From: Scybalousia_A sp963540815
Lineage (GTDB): Bacteria > Bacteroidota > Bacteroidia > Bacteroidales > P3
Assembly: GCA_963540815.1 (NCBI GenBank)
Contig: CAUTQY010000003.1
Coordinates: forward strand, 62,001-126,000
Length of the DNA: 64,000 bases
Reading direction: 5' to 3'
The notes under the pieces are model-generated. The model did not search any database and was not told the origin of the DNA. It saw only the letters and a program-made list of their open reading frames with translations. A program made the position numbers and the translations under genes. Of the stretch, positions 25,280 through 34,226 are shown in pieces (position 1 is the first letter of the stretch; the number at the start of each line of letters is the position of its first letter).

Positions 25280-27742
25280 TTATTTTATAATGGCCTCAAC
25301 ATCCTCTTCTGTCATATCCGTAAAATCCGTTCCTTTTGGAATACGGAAATTTTTACCCTTATATTTTATGTATTCCCCAAATCTTCCTTTTAATATCTCC
25401 GCTCCCGAGGCAAATGTTTTCAAAACCTTTTGTGTTGTTACTTTCTTTGTTCCGTCTATTATTGCCAAAGCCTCTTCTTGCGTTATCGTATCCCAATTAA
25501 TATCCTTTGGCAATCTAAAATTTTTACCCTCAAAAGACAGATACAAACCAAACCGCCCGTATTTTACCTCGATGGCTTTGTCATCTTTGTATCCGACCGT
25601 CTTTGGTAAATTTTTCTTTATTTCTTCGGTCTTTAATTTTCTTTCTATCAAAGGTACACATTCTTCTAAGGTAACCGTATAAGGACTTTTATCTTTGGGT
25701 AGAGAAACATTTATATCCTTCCACTTTATGTATGCGCCGAATCTTCCTGTGGAGGCAATAACTTTATGTTTTTCGTAACTACCCACTTCCCTTGGGAGAG
25801 CAAAAAGATTTAGGGCTTCTTCCAAAGTTATTGTAGAAATGGATTGATTGGAAGGCAAAGAAGCAAACAAGGGTTTTCCCTCTTCCGTATTTTCTCCTAT
25901 CTGTATCATAGCTCCGTAACGACCTATCTTTGCATAAACATTTCGTTTTGTTTTGGTGTCTATGCCCAACAAACGCTCACCCTTTTGTTTTTCGGAGTGT
26001 TCCTTTGTATAGGCTACCTCTTTTTCAAAAGGTATGTAGAAATCTTTCAACATCTTGTGCCAATCTTTTTTGCCTTGTGCTATTAGGTCAAATTGTTGTT
26101 CTATTTCGGCAGTAAAATTATAATCCAAAATATCCTTAAAGTTTTCCACAAGAAATTTATTTACAACAATTCCTATATCGGTAGGAGCAAGTTTGTCAGT
26201 TTGTTTGCCAAAGTTTTCTTTCTCCGTTTGTTTTTCAATATCATTTCCCCGCAAAGTCAATACCTTTATATCTCTACTCCGGACGGGTGTGTTGTATCTT
26301 TCCACATAATCGCGTTTTTGTATTGTGGAAATTGTAGGTGCATAGGTAGAAGGTCTTCCTATACCCAAATCCTCCAACTTTTTCACCAAAGTTGCCTCGT
26401 TATATCGTGGCAAAGGTGAGCTAAAACTTTGCTTTGCCGAACAGGAATTTAAAGTAAGAGCTTCTCCTTGTCTTATAGCAGGAATAATATTTATCTCTTC
26501 TTTTTGTTCGTCTTCCTCGTCTATTGATACGGAATAAAGTTTTAAAAAACCGTCAAACAAAAGCACTTCTGCGTTGGCAACAAAATAGTTTTCGGAATTG
26601 CTTACGGAAATTTTTATATCGGTTTTTTCCAATTTGGCCTCAGACATTTGAGAGGCAACCATACGTTTCCAAATAAGTAAATATAGTCGCGATTTGTAAC
26701 GGTCGGATGTAGAAAGTTCTTTTATTTGCAATTGTGTCGGACGTATTGCTTCGTGCGCTTCTTGCGCTCCTTTTGTCTTGGTTGTAAAATTTCTTATTTT
26801 AAGGTACTGTTCTCCATATTCCTTGGTTATCTCGTCTTTTGCCATAGACAAAGCCAAAGAAGAAAGATTAACGGAATCCGTTCTCATATAGGTTATAAGT
26901 CCTTCTTCGTATAGTTGTTGTGCAACGGTCATGGTCTGTTGTACCGAAAAGCCTAGTTTTCTGCTTGCTTCCTGTTGGAGAGTAGAGGTGGTAAACGGTG
27001 GCGGCGGTGCTTGTTTGGTAGGTTTTTTTTCTATGGAAGACACGGTAAATGTTGCTTTCTTACAAAGTTCCAAAAAGTCCGTTGCCTCTTTTTCGGTTGA
27101 AAATTTGTTGTTAAGGTTGGCTCTTAGAATGCTTTTGCCGTCCGAAGTAAGAAACAGGGCAGAGACTTTAAAACTTTCCGTCGTTTCAAAATTTCGTATC
27201 TGCTCTTCTCTTTCCACTATAAGTCTAACCGCCACACTCTGCACCCTACCTGCCGAAAGAGCCGGTTTGATTTTTCTCCAAAGTATGGGTGAAATTTCAT
27301 AACCGACTATTCTATCCAATACTCTACGTGCTTGCTGAGCATTAACGAGGTTAAGGTCTATATCCCTAGGATTTTCTACGGCATTTAGTATGGCTGTTTT
27401 GGTAATTTCGTTGAATACTATACGTTTGGTATCCTTATTTTTCAGATTCAAAGCCTCTTTTAAATGCCATGCTATAGCCTCTCCTTCTCTATCCTCATCA
27501 CTTGCCAACCAAACGACTTTTGCCGACTTTACCTCTTTTTTCAAATCTTTAACTACCTTTTGTTTATCCTCCGGAACTACATAGTTTGGTATAAATCCGT
27601 TTTCCAAATCTATACCCAATTTGTTTTTTTCCAAATCTCTTATGTGTCCGAACGAGGATTTTACAGTAAAGTTTTTTCCTAAGTATTTTTCTATGGTTTT
27701 AGCCTTGGAAGGCGACTCCACTATTACTAAATTATCTGCCAT
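25280..27742 (-). CDS. topA: DNA topoisomerase I
   Basis: An 820-residue type IA topoisomerase that relaxes negative supercoils. TOPRIM domain at the N-terminus (VIVESPSKAKTIEKYLG; SDEDREGEAIAWHL), the catalytic Tyr285 in GLITYMRTDSVNLS, and conserved RVQSVAVRLI. The C-terminus lacks zinc-finger Cys and instead has four related repeats of about 65-75 residues, each opening G-R-[FY]-G (for example GRFGEYIKYKGKNFRIPKG), the TopoI C-terminal repeat found in Bacteroidetes. It heads a three-gene unit with namZ and a thioesterase. Confidence 0.97.
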   Translation of the reverse strand: MADNLVIVESPSKAKTIEKYLGKNFTVKSSFGHIRDLEKNKLGIDLENGFIPNYVVPEDKQKVVKDLKKEVKSAKVVWLASDEDREGEAIAWHLKEALNLKNKDTKRIVFNEITKTAILNAVENPRDIDLNLVNAQQARRVLDRIVGYEISPILWRKIKPALSAGRVQSVAVRLIVEREEQIRNFETTESFKVSALFLTSDGKSILRANLNNKFSTEKEATDFLELCKKATFTVSSIEKKPTKQAPPPPFTTSTLQQEASRKLGFSVQQTMTVAQQLYEEGLITYMRTDSVNLSSLALSMAKDEITKEYGEQYLKIRNFTTKTKGAQEAHEAIRPTQLQIKELSTSDRYKSRLYLLIWKRMVASQMSEAKLEKTDIKISVSNSENYFVANAEVLLFDGFLKLYSVSIDEEDEQKEEINIIPAIRQGEALTLNSCSAKQSFSSPLPRYNEATLVKKLEDLGIGRPSTYAPTISTIQKRDYVERYNTPVRSRDIKVLTLRGNDIEKQTEKENFGKQTDKLAPTDIGIVVNKFLVENFKDILDYNFTAEIEQQFDLIAQGKKDWHKMLKDFYIPFEKEVAYTKEHSEKQKGERLLGIDTKTKRNVYAKIGRYGAMIQIGENTEEGKPLFASLPSNQSISTITLEEALNLFALPREVGSYEKHKVIASTGRFGAYIKWKDINVSLPKDKSPYTVTLEECVPLIERKLKTEEIKKNLPKTVGYKDDKAIEVKYGRFGLYLSFEGKNFRLPKDINWDTITQEEALAIIDGTKKVTTQKVLKTFASGAEILKGRFGEYIKYKGKNFRIPKGTDFTDMTEEDVEAIIK

Positions 27743-27852
27743 ACCATTGTATACATTGCCAGCTCAACGGCTTGTTGTTTTTATAAATCTCTACCTACAA
27801 CATTTAACAATCTTAGACAAAAATCAAATCTACAAATCGTTATGAGAGTGTG

Positions 27853-27860
27853 CAAAATTA
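27853..27860 (-). promoter_or_regulatory. -7 box for topA
   Basis: Minus strand TAATTTTG, about 110 bases before the ATG, implying a 5' untranslated region of about 100 bases. Confidence 0.5.
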
Positions 27861-27902
27861 CAACAATAAATTAAATTGCAAATTCATACTCTCTTTTTGT
27901 TT

Positions 27903-29321
27903 TCAAATTCTATCTAAGGCAACTATATTCTCTATATGGTGCGTGTGAGGAAACATATCCACCGGTTGAATCTTTGTTACCTTGTATTTGGAGGAAAGAA
28001 GTTTTAAATCTCTTGCTTGAGTTGCCGGGTTACAAGATATATACACTATTCGCCTTGCCGAAGTATTCAATATTTGCTTTATTACCTGTTCTGCCATTCC
28101 GTTTCTCGGCGGGTCGGTTATAATAATATCAGGAGGAGTATTATCTTTAATAAAATCCTCATTAAGCACCTTTGCCATATCTCCGGCGTAAAAAACCGTA
28201 TTGTTTATATTATTCTCCGCACTATTGATTTTAGCATCCTCCACGGCGTCTTCCACATATTCTATACCTACGACTTTTTGTGCTTTATCGGCTATAAAAT
28301 TTGCTATTGTTCCTGTTCCCGTATACAAGTCATAAATAATATCACTTGCCCGTATTTCTGCAAATTGTGCCGCAAAGGTGTATAGTTTTAGGGCCTGAGG
28401 GGCGTTTGTTTGATAAAAAGTTTTTGGTCGTATTTTGAATTTCAAAACTTCTTTTTGATTTGTATTGAAACGAGGCATATACTCGGTTATGTGATCTTTT
28501 CCTTTAAAGACTATAAACTCTTGGTCTGCCAAAGAATCATTCAACTTGGTATTCACACAATATTGCAGAGAAGTTATTTGCGGGAATTCTTTTTCCAAAG
28601 CAGACATAACATTATTTATTACGTTTTTTTCCTCACGGGCAAAAACCGCTACAACCATTAAGTCCTCTTTTTGTGTGGTCCTAATAATAAGGTTACGCAT
28701 TACTCCCGTATGTTCTTTTATGTTGTAATAAGGTATGTTGTGTTCCAAGGTATAGCTTCGCAGAAAATTGCGTATCTTATCAGAAATATCAACCTGCAAA
28801 ATACAATGTTCTATATTCAATACTTTATCATAAAAACCGCTTATATGAAAGCCCAATGCCGGTTCATCTAACTCTGTTTTTACAAAGTCTTTTTTCCATG
28901 CACGAGAAGAAAAGGTAAATTCCAACTTATTCCTATAATAATATATTTCGTCAGAACCCTCTATAAACGAAATATCTTTGCAAGATATTCCGCCTATGCG
29001 TTCCAAATTATCTATAACCTGTTGATGTTTGTATTTTTTTTGCCACTCATAGTCCAACATTTGCCAAGAACAACCTCCGCAATTTTCAAAATGAGGACAC
29101 TTTAAACTTACTCTTTTATCCGAAAAAGATTTTATTTGCAACGGTTTTGCCAAACAAAAGCTATGTTTTTGTTTGTATACTTCTGCGTCTATGATGTCTC
29201 CCGGTGCGACTTTGGGTACAAAAATAATTTTATCCTCTTGTTTTATAATAGCGTTGCCCTCGGCGGCAAATCCCTCCACAACGGCATTTTCTATTATATG
29301 TTTTACTTTCTTTTTTCTCAT
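27903..29321 (-). CDS. 23S rRNA (uracil-5-)-methyltransferase, RumA/RlmD family
   Basis: About 472 residues from the ATG at 29321. An N-terminal TRAM-like domain (GFAAEGNAIIKQEDKIIFV) is followed by the [4Fe-4S] Cys cluster CPHFENCGGC, then a Rossmann methyltransferase domain with YDLYTGTGTIANFIA for SAM, DPPRNGM, and the catalytic Cys in RIVYISCNPATQARDL. Bacteroidetes usually have one or two such enzymes (RlmCD/RlmD-like), methylating U747 or U1939, and sequence here does not settle which. It stands downstream of rpmH but beyond a terminator. Confidence 0.92.
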   Translation of the reverse strand: MRKKKVKHIIENAVVEGFAAEGNAIIKQEDKIIFVPKVAPGDIIDAEVYKQKHSFCLAKPLQIKSFSDKRVSLKCPHFENCGGCSWQMLDYEWQKKYKHQQVIDNLERIGGISCKDISFIEGSDEIYYYRNKLEFTFSSRAWKKDFVKTELDEPALGFHISGFYDKVLNIEHCILQVDISDKIRNFLRSYTLEHNIPYYNIKEHTGVMRNLIIRTTQKEDLMVVAVFAREEKNVINNVMSALEKEFPQITSLQYCVNTKLNDSLADQEFIVFKGKDHITEYMPRFNTNQKEVLKFKIRPKTFYQTNAPQALKLYTFAAQFAEIRASDIIYDLYTGTGTIANFIADKAQKVVGIEYVEDAVEDAKINSAENNINNTVFYAGDMAKVLNEDFIKDNTPPDIIITDPPRNGMAEQVIKQILNTSARRIVYISCNPATQARDLKLLSSKYKVTKIQPVDMFPHTHHIENIVALDRI

Positions 29322-29363
29322 AACATACAAACAAATAGTTTTTTAGACAAAACAAAAAGCGAA

Positions 29364-29383
29364 CAGTAATATATTTATTACTG
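29364..29383 (-). terminator. Terminator of rpmH
   Basis: CAGTAATA and TATTACTG form an 8-bp stem, with the minus strand continuing into TTCGCTTTTTGTTTTG. Confidence 0.65.
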
Positions 29384-29418
29384 CTCACCATAACTCTTAA
29401 TAAACTACAAAGCATCTA

Positions 29419-29565
29419 CTATCTTTCGTCAGACACGGAAAGTTTTTTTCTTCCTTGTCTGCGTCTTGCATTCAATATTTTTCTTCCGCTTGCAGTAGAC
29501 ATTCTTAATCTAAAACCATGTTTATTAATTCTTTTTCTTCTCGAAGGTTGGAATGTTCTTTTCAT
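29419..29565 (-). CDS. rpmH: 50S ribosomal protein L34
   Basis: A 48-residue protein read on the minus strand, starting MKRTFQPSRRKRINKHGFR and ending RRRQGRKKLSVSDER. The sequence MKRTFQPS, the KHGFR-x-RM motif and the highly basic tail are diagnostic of L34. A -7 box lies at 29632-29639. In many bacteria rpmH sits next to rnpA and dnaA near the origin; neither is here. Confidence 0.97.
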   Translation of the reverse strand: MKRTFQPSRRKRINKHGFRLRMSTASGRKILNARRRQGRKKLSVSDER

Positions 29566-29631
29566 CTCTATATATGTTTCTTTTAATTTCTACAATAAAA
29601 TATCACAAAATATCACGCTGAATTCAGTTTG

Positions 29632-29639
29632 CAAAGTTA
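29632..29639 (-). promoter_or_regulatory. -7 box for rpmH
   Basis: Minus strand TAACTTTG, about 66 bases before the ATG. Confidence 0.55.
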
Positions 29640-29698
29640 GTACTTTTTTGACAAAGCGCAATACTTTTTATATTTTTTTATTTTTTTTTGTATGTTTC

Positions 29699-29731
29699 TT
29701 TGTATTTGTAAATAAAAAATATATAACTTTG
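29699..29731 (+). promoter_or_regulatory. Promoter of the cobalamin riboswitch transcript
   Basis: TTTG (29699-29702) and TAACTTTG (29724-29731) with a 21-base spacer, a good match to the Bacteroidetes -33/-7 consensus. The riboswitch starts about 8 bases later. Confidence 0.7.
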
Positions 29732-29738
29732 CAAATTG

Positions 29739-29912
29739 AATTATGGTTTGTTGATTTTTTCAACAATTAAAAGGGAAATAGGTGCAAATCCTATACAGTC
29801 CCGCTGCTGTAAGTCCGGTAAAAGTTTGAGATACAATGTGTGCCACTGTTTTTACGGGAAGGCGTCTCAAATAAGACGAGTCAGAAGACCTGCCATAATA
29901 GTACCGAAATTT
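29739..29912 (+). ncRNA. Cobalamin (B12) riboswitch
   Basis: The conserved blocks of the cobalamin aptamer occur in order: GGGAA with GGTGCAAATCC (about 29773-29791), ACAGTCCCGCTGCTGTAA, GTGCCACTG, GGGAAGG, and the B12 box GAGTCAGAAGACCTGCC (29878-29894). The closing stem P1 can be drawn from AATTATGGT (29739-29747) with ACCGAAATT (29903-29911). In Bacteroidetes such riboswitches lower expression of B12-uptake genes when cobalamin is present. The gene downstream is a T9SS-exported protein. Confidence 0.93.
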
Positions 29913-29968
29913 GTTGAATCTTCGAGGGTTAGGATAAGACAAAAAAAATGTTTGTTATTTTTTTTACT

Positions 29969-29986
29969 TACTTTTCTTCAAAAGTA
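29969..29986 (+). promoter_or_regulatory. Weak hairpin, candidate expression platform of the riboswitch
   Basis: TACTTTT and AAAAGTA form a 7-bp A/T stem with a CTTC loop, followed by TTTGTCATTTTTT. It could be a weak terminator between aptamer and gene, but it is poor as terminators go and translational control is equally possible. Confidence 0.3.
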
Positions 29987-30051
29987 TTTGTCATTTTTTC
30001 GGTATGCATTTTTTTTTGTTAATTGTATAACTTAAAATAAGGATTAAAACA

Positions 30052-31677
30052 ATGAAGAAAAGTATTTTTTTTGCATTCCTACTTTTATGTGGGATAATTG
30101 CCAAGGCTCAATATGACGGAGAGGTTGGAACAGAGGGTTGCAAGGCTATCAGTCAAAACGATGAGCGTATAATTTCTTGGGCAACGGGAGTAGAGGTTAA
30201 TCGTGGTTTTTGGGATTATGGTGACGAAAGAGTAGTTACCTATGGAGAGTCCTACATGGCTATTGGCAAGCCCGATTCTACTACAACTACGGCTATTTCT
30301 TTGGGCGAAGGCGGTTCGGCTTTGATAACTTTTGACAGACCTATCATTAACGGAGAAGGTAAGGATTTTGTAGTTTTTGAAAATGCTTTCAGTCCCTCTT
30401 TTTTGGAATTGGCTTTTGTTGAAATAAGCTCCGATGGTATTAATTTTTTCAGATTCCCAAATCATAGCACAGCCTATTACTCCGATAGTAGTATGAGTGA
30501 AGGTAGAACGGCAGAGCATTACAACAATCTTGCAGGCAAATACGAACTAGGCTGGGGGGTAGGTTTTGATATTACCGATATTGCTGACAATGATTTATTG
30601 GACAAAAACAATATTCGCTTTGTTCGTTTGATAGATGTCGTTAATGGTGTAAGTACGGATAGTCAAGGCAATATTATATATGACGGAGTTTCTTGGCCTA
30701 GTTATTCTCAGGGTTTTGACCTTACCGGAGTGGGAGTTATTAACGGAGGAAATCCGTACTTTGTTGCGGATTTTGAAAATCTTGTCTTAAATAACAATTC
30801 TTTTGAAATCATAGATTTGAATAATTATACTTCTATGCAAGATAGTGTTTATAGCAAGGACTACATTAGCGGGGGTTTAAACTTTTTGGGAACTCTTTAT
30901 TATTCTTGGGGATATCCTATGTCTGTGGGATTTGGTCTAAGCAACGTTTCGGATACTCTTTCCGCCATAAACGGAAATAGTGAATATCGTTCCGCTTATT
31001 ATATTTCCGCGCCCATGTATGCAGTGGAAGGAAAGGATAAAAATTATGCCGTTGCTTATTATGACGCCTGGACGGAGAATAAACACAACATTGTTAAAAT
31101 GGCAAACAATCAAACATTTTCTCCTAAGGGAGTTTATGTTTCAAAATCTTTGGCCGCGTATCAGGATTTGGAAGCCTCTGTAATAGAAAATCTTTATTTT
31201 AAAGTAGTTGCAAAGGGTTACGATGCCGTGCAGAATCAAATCTCTTCTACCGAAATATATCTTTATGACTTTACTAATGGTATTGCAAATTTAAAAGATT
31301 GGAGATATTTTGATTTGACACCACTCGGAGAAGTCAGCCAAATAACATTTTCGGTAGAATGTGCCGAAAGTTATGTTTCCAATTATTTTTGTTTGGACAA
31401 CTTCACATATACTTCTTTGCATAGTACCGCAATAGAAAGAGTATTGGTAGAGGATATAAGAGTTGATGTTTATCCCAATCCGGTCTCAGAATTTGTAACA
31501 ATTGAAGCAGGGCAAAATTGCAAATTGCAAATGTTTGACACTCAAGGCAGAGAGATAAAAACAATGAATCTGGCTTTGGGACACAACCAAATAAATGTTT
31601 CCGAGTTGCAAGGAACTTACATTCTTAAATTTATTACCTCAACAAGTACCTATACGAAAAAACTTGTGGTCAAATAG
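30052..31677 (+). CDS. T9SS-exported protein under cobalamin riboswitch control (DUF4465-like), putative B12 acquisition
   Basis: A 541-residue secreted protein. Signal peptide ends AKAQ (Gln at +1). Residues about 22-240 form one globular region (EGGSALITFDRPIINGEGKD, FVVFENAFSP, FDLTGVGVINGGNPYFVADF). About 245-455 resembles DUF4465: FENLVLNNNSF, GGLNFLGTLYYSWGYPMSVG, SAYYISAPM, FCLDNFTYTS. The last about 75 residues are a type A T9SS sorting domain: VDVYPNPVSEFVTIEAG through YTKKLVVK. The upstream riboswitch ties it to cobalamin supply, so capture of B12 or a corrinoid carrier at the surface is the obvious inference. No BtuB, BtuG or ABC genes lie beside it. Confidence 0.8.
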   Translation: MKKSIFFAFLLLCGIIAKAQYDGEVGTEGCKAISQNDERIISWATGVEVNRGFWDYGDERVVTYGESYMAIGKPDSTTTTAISLGEGGSALITFDRPIINGEGKDFVVFENAFSPSFLELAFVEISSDGINFFRFPNHSTAYYSDSSMSEGRTAEHYNNLAGKYELGWGVGFDITDIADNDLLDKNNIRFVRLIDVVNGVSTDSQGNIIYDGVSWPSYSQGFDLTGVGVINGGNPYFVADFENLVLNNNSFEIIDLNNYTSMQDSVYSKDYISGGLNFLGTLYYSWGYPMSVGFGLSNVSDTLSAINGNSEYRSAYYISAPMYAVEGKDKNYAVAYYDAWTENKHNIVKMANNQTFSPKGVYVSKSLAAYQDLEASVIENLYFKVVAKGYDAVQNQISSTEIYLYDFTNGIANLKDWRYFDLTPLGEVSQITFSVECAESYVSNYFCLDNFTYTSLHSTAIERVLVEDIRVDVYPNPVSEFVTIEAGQNCKLQMFDTQGREIKTMNLALGHNQINVSELQGTYILKFITSTSTYTKKLVVK

Positions 31678-31725
31678 AATATTTATTGTTTTCTCATAAT
31701 AAATAGTGTTTTTATTTTTTTATTT

Positions 31726-31760
31726 AAGTAATTCTGCGTTGTCGCAGGATTACTTTTTTT
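31726..31760 (+). terminator. Terminator of the riboswitch gene
   Basis: AAGTAATTCTGCG pairs with CGCAGGATTACTT around a TTGT loop, ending in a T-run. Confidence 0.85.
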
Positions 31761-31834
31761 GTATTTTTTCCACTAATCGACACACTAACGTTCGCAAAGA
31801 CAAAACTTATCTTGAAGGTTATACGTATTGAATG

Positions 31835-31945
31835 GATTATGCCCCAAGCGTCCTTGTGAGCAACTTTGCATCAGTCCGTATCTTAATTACCCATATTATC
31901 CCCGTCTGTCCTTGCGAGCAACTTTGTTGCATGGTAATCCATACC
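31835..31945. repeat. REP-like repeats preceding element B
   Basis: Two related copies: GCGTCCTTGTGAGCAACTTT (about 31850) and GTCCTTGCGAGCAACTTTGT leading to GGTAATCC (about 31905-31940). They are a variant of the TCATTGCGAGC...GCAATCC repeat. Confidence 0.6.
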
Positions 31946-31954
31946 GTTTTATCT

Positions 31955-32131
31955 ATTGCCATACCTTATAAGAATTTTGCCTTTCTTTGTTTGCTTTCTG
32001 CCAAACAGCGATTCGTTGTCAAAAAAACATAGTTTTTTGAGTCAAAAAACTATGTTTTTTCGCCGGAAAAACTATGTTTTTTCATTATTGAAACGGCCTT
32101 TGGCAGAAACCAAAAGCCATTTGGCAGAATT
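31955..32131 (+). repeat. Palindromic intergenic element, copy B (core words CATAG/CTATG/CTATG)
   Basis: Same shell as 6583-6760, starting ATTGCCATACCTTATAAG and ending TTTGGCAGAATT. The three core words are CATAG (32028-32032), CTATG (32050-32054) and CTATG (32072-32076), each between an A-run and a T-run; the first is the reverse complement of the other two, so stable hairpins can form. Ends carry CTGCCAAA on the left and TTTGGCAG on the right. Confidence 0.85.
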
Positions 32132-32140
32132 ATAATAAGA

Positions 32141-32340
32141 AACGGATTGCTTCGCCTTACGGCTCGCAATGATGATTTATAACATTTTTTTGTGGATTGT
32201 CACAACTTCTACGAAGTATCGCAATGACGGACGCGGACGGCATGGATAACAGAGGTTTGTGGTTTGGATTGCTTTACTACGTTCGCAATGACACACTTAT
32301 TTAGGTTGCCATGCAACAAAGTTACTCGCGATGACGACTA
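32141..32340. repeat. Cluster of REP-like repeats
   Basis: At least three units: GGATTGCTTCGCCTTACGGC to GCAATGATG (32144-32173), TCGCAATGACGGACGCGGAC (about 32218-32238) and TTGGATTGCTTTACTACGTT to CGCAATGAC (about 32264-32292), plus a worn one at about 32310-32335. No coding sequence is supported between 31761 and 32414. Confidence 0.7.
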
Positions 32341-32355
32341 CGTGTAAATAAAAAA

Positions 32356-32383
32356 AGCGTTGGGTTTTGTAGAGTCCAACGCT
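32356..32383 (-). terminator. Terminator downstream of the broken T9SS cargo gene
   Basis: AGCGTTGG pairs with CCAACGCT; on the minus strand a run of seven T follows. It shows that the pseudogene below was once a transcription unit of its own. Confidence 0.75.
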
Positions 32384-32414
32384 AATCCTATTAAAAAAAT
32401 TAAAGTATTTATTT

Positions 32415-32721
32415 TTATTCCTTTATCAACTTTTGAGTAGTTTCATTTATACGCAAGTAATAAACATCTGCGTTTAAATTACTTATATAGTTTTTCGTTT
32501 ATTCTCTCTTGTTTAACAAGTCTGCCCACATAGTCATAAATCTTTACTGTTTGGTTTTTAGCACCCTTAACAAAAATTTCATTTATTGCAGGATATGGGT
32601 AAAGTAACAAATCTTCATTCTCGGCATCTGTTAAAGAGCACAGGCTTGTGCAAACGCATTTGCACCAAAAATTATAGCAAAAAATAATGCCACAAAAAAA
32701 TGTAATTCCCTTCTTCATCAT
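32415..32721 (-). pseudogene. Remnant of a T9SS cargo gene: signal peptide joined to a sorting domain, frameshifted
   Basis: Starts MMKKGITFF, then needs a frameshift in the T-run near 32690 to read a proper signal peptide (VALFFAIIFGANAFAQ). A second shift restores the frame that reads LLLYPYPAINEIFVKGAKNQ and VKIYDYVGRLVKQERINEK, and a third near 32485 gives YISNLNADVYYLRINETTQK ending at TAA 32415-32417. The middle and end match a type A T9SS sorting domain. The body of the protein is gone: only about 30 residues of signal and about 70 of sorting domain remain. Lengths and frames were worked out by eye. Confidence 0.7.
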
Positions 32722-32808
32722 CTATATTTTTTAATAATTTATACGTTGCAGAGGTAATAAAAATCCGCAAAAAGAGATTAAAATTTTGTTTCACTTCCAA
32801 TAACAAAA

Positions 32809-32836
32809 GAAGGACGCTATAAATTCGGCGTCCTTC
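32809..32836 (-). terminator. Terminator of the DUF1015 gene
   Basis: GAAGGACGC pairs with GCGTCCTTC; the minus strand then reads TTTTGTTATT. Confidence 0.7.
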
Positions 32837-32873
32837 CTCCTTCAATAAAAATTTAAACTCAATGAAAAATCCG

Positions 32874-34127
32874 TTATTTTAACTCATGAATAACCAAGCC
32901 CGAACGAAGTTTAGGTTCAAACCATGTGGACTTCGGAGGCATGATATTGCCTGTGTCTGCTATTTCCATAAGTTGTTGCATACTAACGGGATAAAGAGCA
33001 AAAGCAACTTTCATTTCGCCACTATCAACTCTGCGTTTTAGCTCGCCCAAGCCTCTGATTCCTCCTACAAAATCTATTCTTTTGTCTCTTCTTAGGTCTG
33101 TAATACCAAGCACTTTGTCCAAAACATTGGTGGAAAGAATACTAACATCCAAGACTCCTATAGGGTCATTAGGGTTATAAGTACCTTCTTTTGCGGAAAG
33201 TTTGTACCAATTGCCTCCAAGGTACATAGAGAAAGTATGCAACCCTTCCGGTTTGTAAATTTCAGTGCCTATTTTTTCTACCTCAAAGGTTTGTTTTACC
33301 TTATCCATAAACTCTTGTTCGCTCAAACCGTTAAGGTCTTTAACCACGCGATTGTAGTCTATAATTGTAAGTTGATTTGCAGGGAAAATAACAGCCATAA
33401 AATAGTTGTATTCCTCATTACCCGTATGATTTGGATTGTTTGCTCTGCGTTCTTGTCCCACTCTTGCTGCGGCGGCAGTGCGGTGATGTCCGTCTGCTAC
33501 ATAAAGATAAGGAATATCGTTGTTGAAAATATCCTCTATGCGTTTGATTGTGTCTTTGTCGTTTATTACCCAAAAAGTATGACCAAAACCGTCATCACTC
33601 CCCACAAAGTCATAAACCGGCTTTTCGTTCTTTACTATATTTGCAACTATTTCGTTTATGTCTTTGTTGTCCGGGTATGCGAAGAAAACAGGCTCTACAT
33701 TGGCATTGGTTATATTTACATGAACCATACGACCGTCTTCTTTGTCTTTGCGGGTAAGCTCGTGTTTTTTGATAATACCGTTAAAATAGTCGTCAACATG
33801 AGTACAGCCTACTATACCGTATTGAGTTTTGCCATTCATTGTTTGGGCGTAGATATAAAGTTTTTCTTCGTTATCTTGCACCAACCAACCGTTTTGTTTG
33901 AATTTGTTGTAATTCTCTACAACCTTTTCAAATACCTCTGGGGCATCGTCAGCCGTACCTGACGCCAAATCTATTTCGGCCTTTGTTACGTGAAGTAAGG
34001 AATAAGGATTATCCTTTGCTCTTTCTCTTGCTTCTTCGGAGTCCATTACATCGTAAGGCAAAGAAGAAAGTTTGGTTACTATATTCTGAGGTGGGCGAAA
34101 GCCCTTAAATGCTTTAACTCTTGCCAT
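32874..34127 (-). CDS. DUF1015 family protein
   Basis: A 417-residue cytoplasmic protein of the conserved DUF1015 family. It opens ARVKAFKGFRPPQNIVTKLS and SLPYDVMDSEEAR, both typical, and contains the strongly conserved YLYVADGHHRTAAAARVGQE, resembling a ParB/SerK-like nucleotide-handling motif. HVDDYFNGIIKKHELTRKDK is also a family landmark. The biochemical role is not established; a link to serine metabolism has been proposed because homologs often sit beside serA/serC, but here the neighbours are a nitroreductase and dapD, so context gives no support. Confidence 0.88.
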   Translation of the reverse strand: MARVKAFKGFRPPQNIVTKLSSLPYDVMDSEEARERAKDNPYSLLHVTKAEIDLASGTADDAPEVFEKVVENYNKFKQNGWLVQDNEEKLYIYAQTMNGKTQYGIVGCTHVDDYFNGIIKKHELTRKDKEDGRMVHVNITNANVEPVFFAYPDNKDINEIVANIVKNEKPVYDFVGSDDGFGHTFWVINDKDTIKRIEDIFNNDIPYLYVADGHHRTAAAARVGQERRANNPNHTGNEEYNYFMAVIFPANQLTIIDYNRVVKDLNGLSEQEFMDKVKQTFEVEKIGTEIYKPEGLHTFSMYLGGNWYKLSAKEGTYNPNDPIGVLDVSILSTNVLDKVLGITDLRRDKRIDFVGGIRGLGELKRRVDSGEMKVAFALYPVSMQQLMEIADTGNIMPPKSTWFEPKLRSGLVIHELK

Positions 34128-34164
34128 AATTTTATCTTTGTTTTATTTCTTATTAGTTTGTTTG

Positions 34165-34172
34165 CAAAAATA
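34165..34172 (-). promoter_or_regulatory. -7 box for the DUF1015 gene
   Basis: Minus strand TATTTTTG, 37 bases before the ATG. Confidence 0.5.
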
Positions 34173-34226
34173 CGTATTTTTACAATTCTGACAAACATTT
34201 GCCCGTTTTTGTGTTGGGACAAGGTT

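Noticed and set aside
33237..33962. A 241-residue ORF on the plus strand opposite the DUF1015 gene
   Set aside because: Lies wholly antisense to a conserved gene and is rich in Cys, Tyr and Phe as expected of a reverse frame; no promoter.
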